A DNA stretch of 5,298 nucleotides from Spirochaetaceae bacterium (GCA_031280455.1 JAITGR010000249.1:1-5298), one strand, 5' to 3'. Numbered from the stretch's first letter, positions 1 through 5,166 are shown. Made by a program: numbers and translations. The notes: generated from the sequence alone by a model not told the origin.

Positions 1-36
1 CAATGCTGATTAAATCGAATCTAATCAGCATTGCCC
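1..36. repeat. Palindromic interspersed repeat, copy 1
   Basis: A perfect inverted repeat with arms CAATGCTGATTA (1-12) and TAATCAGCATTG (22-33) surrounds a 9-nt loop AATCGAATC, and CCC follows at 34-36. The reverse complement of this unit is nearly identical to the hairpin at 3801-3839, with the same loop and the same inner stem, so it is a dispersed repeat and not a chance palindrome. The left flank is cut by the window edge, so a partner GGG cannot be seen. It resembles REP or MITE-like elements, but I cannot assign it to a named family. Confidence 0.85.
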
Positions 37-70
37 TTTGTAATTGCTCATTTCATTACGCAATTACGGG
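34..70. repeat. Inverted repeat between two palindromes
   Basis: Arms GTAATTGC (40-47) and GCAATTAC (60-67) are perfectly complementary across a 12-nt loop. The outer CCC (34-36) and GGG (68-70) could extend the stem around a TTT bulge. These same CCC and GGG triplets also end the left palindrome and begin the right one, so this hairpin looks like the linker of a composite element of the kind seen in paired REP sequences. Confidence 0.6.
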
Positions 71-117
71 TAAGAAGCAATGATTAAATGCTCGTTGGCA
101 TTTAATCATTGCTTCCC
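68..117. repeat. Long perfect inverted repeat
   Basis: An 18-bp perfect stem (74-91 with 98-115) closes a 6-nt loop TCGTTG. The unit begins GGGTAA and ends TTCCC, matching the ends of the reverse-complemented repeat at 3801-3839, and it shares the TGATTAAAT core, so it is probably a divergent member of the same family. It lies downstream of the minus-strand CDF gene. It could form a strong hairpin at the 3' end of that transcript, but no U-run follows on either strand, so an intrinsic-terminator role is not supported. Confidence 0.75.
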
Positions 118-125
118 TAAGGCCC

Positions 126-167
126 GAAATCTGAAATCTGAAATCTGAAATCCGAAATCCGAAATCA
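126..167. repeat. Heptamer tandem repeat GAAATCY x6
   Basis: Six head-to-tail heptamers are present: three GAAATCT, two GAAATCC and a final GAAATCA. The array starts 8 bp after the 18-bp palindrome and ends 11 bp from the CDF stop codon, so it fills the 3' flank of that gene. Array copy number is likely to vary by slippage. A minus-strand frame reads through it as ISDF-like repeats, but nothing supports that frame being a gene. Confidence 0.9.
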
Positions 168-178
168 GTCCCCGCCGT

Positions 179-1120
179 TCAAACTTTTTCGTATGTTGCC
201 TCGGAAAGGCCGAAGCCTTCGTTTTTTTCGTTATTGACATCGCCGGCAGGCTCGACATGCACCATAATGTCGTACACCGTCTCCAGGCGTTCCCGCACAG
301 CATTTTCGACCCGCGTTGCAATCTCGTGCGCCTGACACACCGAAAGTTTGCCGTCAACTTCAATGTCAAGGTCTATATCCCACAGACCGGCGATTTTGCG
401 GATGCGGGCACGGTGCGGATTACCGGCGCCAGGAATTGAACGGACGGCCTCGAACAGCGACTTGTACTGCGCGCGGCTGGAGCCGCCGTCCATAAGCTCC
501 GTGTTGATTTCAACAAATATGCCAAGCGCCGTTTTTACCACCCACAGGCCGACCAGTCCTGCGGCTATCGCGTCCAGAACGCCCGCGTTAAAGAGTTTCG
601 CAAGCCCCACGCCGATAAGTACGCCGCCGGAAATAACAACATCGCCGGCCATATTCGCCCCGTTTGCTTTAAGCATGTCAGAACCGGCTTTTTTACCCAG
701 CATGTACTGGTTAAACGCCAGCAGCAATTTCCCCGCGATAGAGACCAGCGTTACAAACACGGCCGGCATGTCCGGCGTTTCGACTGCTTCGGCAAACAGC
801 ACCGCGCGGCCAGCCTTGACAACCAGCGAAACGCCGGCGTAAAACAAAATGAACGACAAAATTGCCGTAGCGACGGTTTCCGCCTTGCCATGCCCCCACG
901 GATGCTGCTCGTCAGCAGGCCGCGAGATAATGCCGGAGACTACGAGCTGCATAACCCCAATCAGCACATCCACCGACGAGTCGATGCCGTCGGCCAGCAC
1001 GGCCATACTATCCGCCAGAACACCGGCAATTATTTTGGAACCGGCCAGCACGGCGTTTCCGCCAATCGCGATTAACGCCGCCCGCCGTATAAGCACAGAT
1101 TTTTCTAAACAGGAACCCAT
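179..1120 (-). CDS. Cation diffusion facilitator (CDF) metal efflux transporter, FieF-like
   Basis: This is an inner-membrane divalent-metal/proton antiporter of 313 aa, normal for CDF proteins. Hydrophobic segments fill residues 13-205, followed by a cytoplasmic dimerisation domain at about 210-293. By comparison with E. coli FieF, TM2 carries DSSVD (D47, D51), the second metal site has PADEQHPWGHGKAE (D70, H73, H77), and the C-terminal domain keeps H236, H265, H288 and E290 near the binuclear-site positions. The TM5 half of the transport site is NMAGD (N156, D160), where FieF has His-x3-Asp, so FieF-like Zn/Fe selectivity should not be assumed; Mn or another metal is possible. The frame is open upstream to 1423, but that part is Arg-rich, non-hydrophobic and overlaps iorA. 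ATG 1120 fits the family N-terminus. ATG 1150 (10 aa longer) is an alternative; neither has a well-placed ribosome site. It is transcribed away from iorA and is probably not functionally linked to it. Confidence 0.93.
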   Translation of the reverse strand: MGSCLEKSVLIRRAALIAIGGNAVLAGSKIIAGVLADSMAVLADGIDSSVDVLIGVMQLVVSGIISRPADEQHPWGHGKAETVATAILSFILFYAGVSLVVKAGRAVLFAEAVETPDMPAVFVTLVSIAGKLLLAFNQYMLGKKAGSDMLKANGANMAGDVVISGGVLIGVGLAKLFNAGVLDAIAAGLVGLWVVKTALGIFVEINTELMDGGSSRAQYKSLFEAVRSIPGAGNPHRARIRKIAGLWDIDLDIEVDGKLSVCQAHEIATRVENAVRERLETVYDIMVHVEPAGDVNNEKNEGFGLSEATYEKV

Positions 1121-1213
1121 ACTGCATCGTATCCGGTTTCGCACGTTCATGGAAGCCGCGCGGGATCTCCCGCCCCGGGCCGCCGGCGGGGGCGCGCCGG
1201 TATACCAGGCCGC
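1121..1213. other. Divergent intergenic region, GC-rich and structured
   Basis: This short region separates the CDF start from the iorA promoter. It is very GC-rich and contains small inverted repeats: CGGGA/TCCCG at 1161-1172, CCCGCC (1169-1174) with GGCGGG (1185-1190), the palindrome GGCGCGCC (1191-1198) and GGTATACC (1199-1206). On the minus strand these could fold in the 5' leader of the CDF mRNA. I found no convincing minus-strand -35/-10 pair and no recognisable metal riboswitch such as yybP-ykoY. Confidence 0.4.
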
Positions 1214-1242
1214 TTGACAAAACCCGCTCGTTTCTGTATACA
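1214..1242 (+). promoter_or_regulatory. Sigma-70-type promoter of the ior operon
   Basis: A perfect -35 hexamer TTGACA (1214-1219) is followed, after exactly 17 nt, by the -10 hexamer TATACA (1237-1242), preceded directly by TG. Transcription should start near 1248-1250, only 2-4 nt before the iorA ATG at 1252, so the mRNA would be leaderless or nearly so. This agrees with the absence of any Shine-Dalgarno sequence before iorA. The start site is predicted, not measured. Confidence 0.75.
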
Positions 1243-1247
1243 GAAAC
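1230..1247. promoter_or_regulatory. 18-bp perfect palindrome, candidate operator
   Basis: GTTTCTGTATACAGAAAC is a perfect 18-bp palindrome with no loop, the form expected of a site for a dimeric repressor and not of an RNA hairpin. It covers the whole -10 hexamer and ends 5 nt before the iorA start codon, so a bound protein would block RNA polymerase. A second GTATAC-centred palindrome (GGTATACC, 1199-1206) lies 36 bp upstream centre to centre and may be a weaker half of the same control region. The regulator is not in the window and I do not recognise the motif; it is not a LexA box, because the CTGT and ACAG halves are only 2 bp apart. Confidence 0.6.
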
Positions 1248-1251
1248 AACA

Positions 1252-3237
1252 ATGAAACGCTTTTTAATGGGAAACGAAGCAATCGCGCTGGGAGCACTCG
1301 CCGCAGGAGTACGCTATGCCTACGGCTACCCCGGCACACCATCCACCGAAATCCTGGAGACACTCGCAAAAGAAGCCGGCGGAACAGTATACGCCGAGTG
1401 GTCAACCAACGAAAAAGCCGCACTGGAAACCGCCGCCGGCGCCGCCATAGCCGGCGGACAGTGCATCGTTACCATGAAACAAGTCGGCCTCAACGTCGCC
1501 GCCGACCCGCTCATGTCGCTCAACTACATCGGCATCAAAGGCGCCCTCGTCGTCATCGTCGCCGACGACCCCGGCCCCATCTCCTCCCAGACCGAGCAAG
1601 ACACCCGCCACTTCGGCCAATTTGCCGGCATCCCCGTATTCGACCCGTCAACACCGGAAGAAGCCTATACCATGACCGCGGACGCACTCGCCTGCTCACA
1701 CCACATAGGCCGCCCGGTAATCCTGCGCCCCACCACCCGCGTCTGCCACAGCTACGCGCCAGTCGAAGCCCCCCCCCTCCCCGCCACCGGCACACCAGAG
1801 GAAACCCCCGCCACCTTCACCAAAGACAACGGCAAGTGGGCGATATTCCCCAAACTCACCTACACCAGCCACCTCAAAATCGCAGCCGGCCTCGCGGAAC
1901 TCGCACATACATTTTCGATGTACGAAAAAAATATACATATAAACAAAGAACACCACGGCAAAAAAAACCGCCTTGGCATAGCTTGCGGCGGCGTAAGCCA
2001 TCAATACGTCATGGAAACACTCCAACACTACACACAGTACCGCCTCCTCAAAATCGCCGCCTACCCCCTGCCCACGGACACCGTGCGCGACTTCCTCTCA
2101 GGCCTCGACGCGGCACTCGTCATCGAAGAACTCGACCCCGTTATCGAACAGGAACTCCTCCGCCACACCGCCGCCTGCCGCCTCCCCTGCGCGATATACG
2201 GCAAACGCACCGGCACCATGCCCGCAGCCGGCGAGTACACACCGGCGCTCGTGCGTGCGGCAATCCATTCGTTTTTGAGGGAAGACACCCATACAACTAA
2301 AACCGATACGGGCGCATTCCCGCCTGCGGCGGGAACCGGGCTATCCGCTCCAATTTTTTGCGGCACGCGCAAAAAATTCCGCTCCTATCCCTTGCGCGAT
2401 TGCGTACAACCGGCTGTGCCAGCACAGCCGGAACTGCCGGCAATGCCGGTACTTCCGGCACAGCCGGTACTGCCGGCACGACCGCCGGTTTTGTGCGCCG
2501 GCTGCCCCCACCGCGCGGCGTTTTTCGCGGTAAAAGAAGCCGCCGCCCACCCCGCGCTTCGCGGCAGAAAACCAGTGTATTCGGGCGACATCGGCTGCTA
2601 CACACTCGGCAACGCCCCGCCGCTCGACATGCTCGACACCTGCCTCTGCATGGGCGCGGGACTAACCATGGCGCAGGGACTCCACCGCGCGGAACCGGCG
2701 GCACTCAACTTTGCCTTCATCGGAGACGCGACATTTTTTCATTCCGGCATACCCGGACTTATCAACGCGGTGTACAACGGCGCCAGCACCATCAACATAA
2801 TCCTGGACAACCGCATTACCGCCATGACCGGCGGCCAGCCCCACCCGGGCACCGGAAAAACACTGCGGGGAGCCGCCGCGCCGGCGCTCGACATTGGCGC
2901 GATAGTCCGTTCCCTCAACGTCGCGTCCGTACGCGAAGTAAACGCCTTCGACTTTGAACGCGCCAAAGCCGCCGTTGTGGAAGCAGCCGGCGAATCCGGC
3001 GTGCGCGTCCTCATTTTTACCGGAGCCTGCGCAGGGCGCGCACGAGGAGAGGGCGCGCCCTGCACCGTACACGCCCCCGCGTGCACCGGCTGCGGCCGCT
3101 GCGTAAAAAAACTGGGCTGCCCCGCGCTCTCCACAGCCGGAAAAAAAGCCGCCATCAACAGCGCGCTCTGCACCGGCTGCGGCCTCTGCAAAACAGTCTG
3201 CGCCGCCGCCGCAATAGAAGGAGGGCGCCCATGCTGA
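1252..3237 (+). CDS. iorA: Indolepyruvate:ferredoxin oxidoreductase, alpha subunit
   Basis: This is the catalytic subunit of the IorAB enzyme. It decarboxylates indolepyruvate and other arylpyruvates to arylacetyl-CoA plus CO2 using thiamine diphosphate, and passes electrons to ferredoxin in the cytoplasm. The 661 aa divide into a pyrimidine-binding domain (about 1-170, with GYPGTPSTEI at 25-34 and EWSTNEKAALE at 49-59), a middle domain (about 200-345), a thiamine diphosphate domain (about 411-590) and a ferredoxin domain (about 604-661). Diagnostic motifs are RPPVLCAGCPHR (410-421) and the cofactor motif GDATFFHSG (491-499) ending in DN (519-520). Two [4Fe-4S] motifs follow: C611/C614/C617/C623-Pro and C640/C643/C646/C650, the second lacking the usual Pro. 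It is the first gene of the operon and overlaps iorB by 7 nt. ATG 1252 fits the family start and has no Shine-Dalgarno. The linkers at about 342-410 and 590-604 look expanded by palindromic and tandem-repeat DNA, and residues 225-240 form a Lys/His/Asn-rich AT-rich patch. Confidence 0.96.
   Translation: MKRFLMGNEAIALGALAAGVRYAYGYPGTPSTEILETLAKEAGGTVYAEWSTNEKAALETAAGAAIAGGQCIVTMKQVGLNVAADPLMSLNYIGIKGALVVIVADDPGPISSQTEQDTRHFGQFAGIPVFDPSTPEEAYTMTADALACSHHIGRPVILRPTTRVCHSYAPVEAPPLPATGTPEETPATFTKDNGKWAIFPKLTYTSHLKIAAGLAELAHTFSMYEKNIHINKEHHGKKNRLGIACGGVSHQYVMETLQHYTQYRLLKIAAYPLPTDTVRDFLSGLDAALVIEELDPVIEQELLRHTAACRLPCAIYGKRTGTMPAAGEYTPALVRAAIHSFLREDTHTTKTDTGAFPPAAGTGLSAPIFCGTRKKFRSYPLRDCVQPAVPAQPELPAMPVLPAQPVLPARPPVLCAGCPHRAAFFAVKEAAAHPALRGRKPVYSGDIGCYTLGNAPPLDMLDTCLCMGAGLTMAQGLHRAEPAALNFAFIGDATFFHSGIPGLINAVYNGASTINIILDNRITAMTGGQPHPGTGKTLRGAAAPALDIGAIVRSLNVASVREVNAFDFERAKAAVVEAAGESGVRVLIFTGACAGRARGEGAPCTVHAPACTGCGRCVKKLGCPALSTAGKKAAINSALCTGCGLCKTVCAAAAIEGGRPC
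2317..2335. repeat. Inverted repeat inside iorA linker
   Basis: TTCCCGCC (2317-2324) and GGCGGGAA (2328-2335) form an 8-bp perfect stem with a TGC loop. It encodes residues 356-362 in the linker between the middle and thiamine diphosphate domains, a part with no recognisable family conservation. Confidence 0.7.
2352..2378. repeat. Second inverted repeat inside iorA linker
   Basis: AATTTTTTGCG (2352-2362) and CGCAAAAAATT (2368-2378) are perfectly complementary over 11 bp around a 5-nt loop GCACG. The six-T and six-A runs contrast with the GC-rich surroundings. It lies 16 bp after the preceding inverted repeat and encodes residues of the same linker (about 367-376, including IFCGTRKKF). Confidence 0.8.
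2410..2481 (+). repeat. In-frame 18-bp tandem repeat (Pro-rich hexapeptide x4)
   Basis: Four consecutive 18-bp units start at 2410, 2428, 2446 and 2464, each beginning CCGG. They are in frame with iorA and encode the hexapeptides PAVPAQ, PELPAM, PVLPAQ and PVLPAR (residues 387-410), directly before the conserved PPVLCAGCPH. The first unit and the start of the second form a perfect 10-bp inverted repeat (CCGGCTGTGC with GCACAGCCGG, 2410-2431). The product is a flexible Pro/Ala-rich spacer leading into the thiamine diphosphate domain. Because the unit length is a multiple of three, copy-number change would keep the frame. Confidence 0.85.
3031..3063. repeat. Inverted repeat at TPP/ferredoxin domain junction of iorA
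   Basis: GCAGGGCGCGC (3031-3041) and GCGCGCCCTGC (3053-3063) make an 11-bp perfect stem around an 11-nt loop. It encodes residues 594-604, the junction between the thiamine diphosphate domain and the C-terminal ferredoxin domain. Confidence 0.75.
3218..3225 (+). promoter_or_regulatory. Ribosome binding site of iorB
   Basis: AAGGAGGG lies within the last codons of iorA, 5 nt before ATG 3231. It is a near-perfect Shine-Dalgarno sequence and fixes the iorB start at 3231, although the reading frame is open back to 3081. Its strength contrasts with iorA, which has no such site. Confidence 0.9.
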
Positions 3238-3812
3238 ACATAGTTATCGCGGGACTCGGCGGCCAGGGAACCATTTTTGTCTCCCGCCTTTTAGGACAGG
3301 CCGCCGTTGCCGCCGGCTGTATAGCGCGCGGCTGCGAGACCATCGGCATGGCCCAGCGCGGCGGTTCAGTTGTAAGCCACCTGCGCCTGGCATCAGGCGG
3401 CGACGCGGCCATCCATTCGCCGCTGGTCGTCCCCGGCGAGGCCGGCCTGGTGCTCGCCTTCGAGACAGGCGAGGCCGTCCGCGCCGCGCCCTTCCTGCAC
3501 GACAGCGGCGTTATGCTCACGTCGGACTGCCTGGTACCGCCGGTAGGCGGCGGCGCGGACTACCACAAAGAGCCGCTGCTTGCGTGGCTGCGCGCCGCCT
3601 GCAAAAACCTTGTCGTAGCAGACAGCGCCGCCCTGGGCGCGCAGTGCGGGGCGCGCTTCCTTAACACCGCGCTTGTCGGCTGCGCCCTGAAAACGGGGCT
3701 TTTTCCGTTTACGCCGGACGACGTGGAACAGGCGATACACGCGATAGTAAAACCATGCTACGCGCACGACAATATACAGGCCTTGCGCGCCGGCATATCA
3801 GGGAAACGCTGA
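3231..3812 (+). CDS. iorB: Indolepyruvate:ferredoxin oxidoreductase, beta subunit
   Basis: This is the small partner subunit of IorA, from the gamma-type domain family of 2-oxoacid:ferredoxin oxidoreductases. Its 193 aa match the usual IorB length. It opens with the glycine-rich motif AGLGGQGTIFVSRLLG (7-22), a Rossmann-like fold start, followed by the family block MAQRGGSVVSHLR (40-52) and NTALVG (145-150). IorAB is active only as a complex. The start is set by the strong Shine-Dalgarno, and its ATGCTGA overlap with the iorA stop suggests translational coupling, fitting equal production of both subunits. The stop codon at 3810-3812 lies inside the left arm of a palindromic repeat, so the last residues (GKR) come from repeat sequence and may differ between relatives. 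Codons before 3231 encode an Arg-rich stretch unlike any IorB and overlap the ferredoxin domain of IorA, so they were excluded. Confidence 0.95.
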   Translation: MLNIVIAGLGGQGTIFVSRLLGQAAVAAGCIARGCETIGMAQRGGSVVSHLRLASGGDAAIHSPLVVPGEAGLVLAFETGEAVRAAPFLHDSGVMLTSDCLVPPVGGGADYHKEPLLAWLRAACKNLVVADSAALGAQCGARFLNTALVGCALKTGLFPFTPDDVEQAIHAIVKPCYAHDNIQALRAGISGKR

Positions 3813-3839
3813 TTAGATTCGATTTAATCAGCGTTACCC
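3801..3839. repeat. Palindromic interspersed repeat, copy 2
   Basis: AACGCTGATTA (3805-3815) pairs perfectly with TAATCAGCGTT (3825-3835) around the loop GATTCGATT. GGG (3801-3803) and CCC (3837-3839) can extend the stem beyond one A-A mismatch. The unit is the reverse complement of the repeat at 1-36 with a few changes. It carries the iorB stop codon and ends directly against the paaK ribosome site at 3840, so it will be a stable hairpin in the operon mRNA between the two genes. Confidence 0.85.
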
Positions 3840-3845
3840 AAGGAG
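3840..3845 (+). promoter_or_regulatory. Ribosome binding site of paaK-like gene
   Basis: AAGGAG ends 9 nt before ATG 3855, an acceptable spacing. An in-frame ATG at 3861 would be 15 nt away, so 3855 is preferred. The site directly abuts the CCC arm of the upstream hairpin. Confidence 0.8.
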
Positions 3846-3854
3846 TTATACCGA

Positions 3855-5090
3855 ATGACTATGACAGCAGAGACACTAAACCGGATTAAAAAGAGCATCG
3901 GGTGCGCGATGCGCAGCCCTTTTTATCAAACCCATTTTGCGGGCATTGCCGCGGACGACATACAAACCGAGGCGGACTTTCTGCGCCTGCCGTTTACCGG
4001 CAAGGAAGACCTGCGCTCGGCATACCCGCTCGGCCTCTGCGCCGTGCCGGAAGAGCAAATTGTGCGCGTCCATTCATCGTCAGGCACGACCGGCGTACCG
4101 GTAATCATTCCGTATACACAAAAAGATATACACGACTGGGCGCTGATGTTCAAGCGCTGTTACCAGGCCGCCGGAGTATGCCCCGCCGACCGGGTGCACA
4201 TAACGCCCGGCTACGGGCTGTGGACGGCGGGCATCGGCTTTCAGCTTGGTGCCGAACTTTTGGGCGCGATGACTATTCCGATGGGGCCGGGCAACACGGA
4301 CAAACAAATCAAAATGATGATAGATTTAGGCTCCACCGTCCTTACCGCGACTTCTTCCTACGCGCTGCTTTTGGCGGAAGAAATCGAACGGCGCGGGGTC
4401 AAAAACAAAATCAGGCTCCAGAAGGCGCTGATAGGTTCGGAACGCTGGGGCGAAAAAATGCGGGAGCGCATAGCGGCGGAGTTAGGCGTATCGTTGTACG
4501 ATATATACGGCCTTACCGAAATCTACGGCCCCGGCATAGGCATAAGCTGCGACTGTAAACAAGGGATGCATATATGGACGGATTACATATTTTATGAAAT
4601 TATCAATAGCAGCACCGGCGAGCGGGTACCGGCGGGCGAGACCGGCGAGCTGGTCATCACCACGCTTGCCAAAGAAGGCGCGCCGCTCATCCGCTACCGC
4701 ACGCATGATTTAACACGCGAACTGCCGGGCATCTGCCCCTGCGGCCTCGCCTTCCCGCGCATCGACACCCTGATAGGCCGCTCTGACGACATGGTAAAAG
4801 TGAAGGGCGTTATGATATACCCCGGCAAAATCGACCAGATGCTCTCCGAAATAGACGGCGTATCGAGCGAATATCAAGTTATGATAGACCACCTCAACGG
4901 CAAAGACATTGTTACACTCTTTTTTGAAACACAAGCGGGCGGCAAAGCGGAACGCAAAACCCTTGCCGAAACCGTACAGGCCGCCTTCAAGGAAAAGATC
5001 GGCATAACCGCAAAAACAACGCCGGTAAGCATCGGAGAACTCCCCCGCAGCGAAAAGAAAACCACCCGCGTCTTTGACAACCGCTATTAG
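3855..5090 (+). CDS. paaK: Phenylacetate-CoA ligase family protein (arylacetate-CoA ligase)
   Basis: This is a cytoplasmic adenylate-forming enzyme that joins an arylacetate to CoA with ATP going to AMP, or may run towards the free acid in amino acid fermentation. Visible motifs are the phosphate-binding loop SSSGTTGVP (74-82), YGLTE (218-222), YRTHD with D285 for ribose binding, GRSDDMVKVKG (308-318) and the C-terminal lysine motif LPRSEKKTTRV, in which K402 aligns with the catalytic lysine. C232/C234, H239 and C294/C296 (CPCG) match the cysteine/histidine positions of PaaK proteins that probably hold a structural metal. At 411 aa it is about 20 residues shorter than classical PaaK; the usual N-terminal WNPE-like segment is missing. 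Its place 42 nt after iorB in the same direction suggests cotranscription and a substrate range matching IorAB (phenylacetate, indoleacetate, 4-hydroxyphenylacetate); exact specificity cannot be read from sequence. The paaK symbol is by family only: no other paa genes are present. Confidence 0.92.
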   Translation: MTMTAETLNRIKKSIGCAMRSPFYQTHFAGIAADDIQTEADFLRLPFTGKEDLRSAYPLGLCAVPEEQIVRVHSSSGTTGVPVIIPYTQKDIHDWALMFKRCYQAAGVCPADRVHITPGYGLWTAGIGFQLGAELLGAMTIPMGPGNTDKQIKMMIDLGSTVLTATSSYALLLAEEIERRGVKNKIRLQKALIGSERWGEKMRERIAAELGVSLYDIYGLTEIYGPGIGISCDCKQGMHIWTDYIFYEIINSSTGERVPAGETGELVITTLAKEGAPLIRYRTHDLTRELPGICPCGLAFPRIDTLIGRSDDMVKVKGVMIYPGKIDQMLSEIDGVSSEYQVMIDHLNGKDIVTLFFETQAGGKAERKTLAETVQAAFKEKIGITAKTTPVSIGELPRSEKKTTRVFDNRY

Positions 5091-5166
5091 CGCCCCGCCC
5101 CACCCCGCCAGGACCGCGCGCGCAGCCGGGGGCTTGATATTTTTCCGTGTGTTGTGGTAAACTTTT
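5091..5166 (+). promoter_or_regulatory. Intergenic region with possible promoter before riboswitch
   Basis: A C-rich run follows the paaK stop codon. A short AGCC-GGG-GGCT hairpin (5124-5134) is then followed by TTGATATTTTT, which at best is a weak terminator. TTGATA (5134-5139) and TAAACT (5158-5163) are 18 nt apart, the latter preceded by TGG as in an extended -10, and could start the riboswitch transcript. The predicted start (about 5169-5171) falls right at the aptamer edge, so the exact -10 is uncertain. Confidence 0.35.

Noticed and set aside
68..117. Intrinsic terminator of the CDF gene
   Set aside because: The stem is strong but AT-rich, about 60 nt past the stop codon, and lacks a following U-run on the minus strand.
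1..167. CRISPR array
   Set aside because: The repeats are different palindromes and 7-bp tandem units without regular unique spacers.
106..369. 87-residue minus-strand frame reading through the heptamer array
   Set aside because: It is out of frame with the CDF gene it overlaps, and its ISDF-type repeats only reflect the DNA repeat.
348..842. 164-residue plus-strand open frame opposite the CDF gene
   Set aside because: Ser/Thr/Pro-rich antisense shadow with no family motif; the minus strand has clear transporter homology.
1230..1247. LexA (SOS) box
   Set aside because: The CTGT and ACAG halves are separated by 2 bp, whereas the E. coli-type LexA box needs 8.
1121..1423. Upstream extension of the CDF reading frame
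   Set aside because: It would overlap iorA and its promoter, is Arg-rich and unlike CDF N-termini; family homology begins just after 1120.
1398..2300. 300-residue open frame on the plus strand overlapping iorA
   Set aside because: It is extremely Arg/His/Pro-rich with no motif, and lies wholly within the strongly supported iorA in another frame; it is a by-product of C-ending codons.
2297..2704. 135-residue minus-strand open frame over the iorA linker
   Set aside because: Repetitive Ala/Val/Pro composition is the antisense of the 18-bp repeat; no start signal or homology.
5124..5145. Intrinsic terminator of the ior-paaK operon
   Set aside because: Only a 4-bp stem precedes the T-run, too weak to call as a separate feature.
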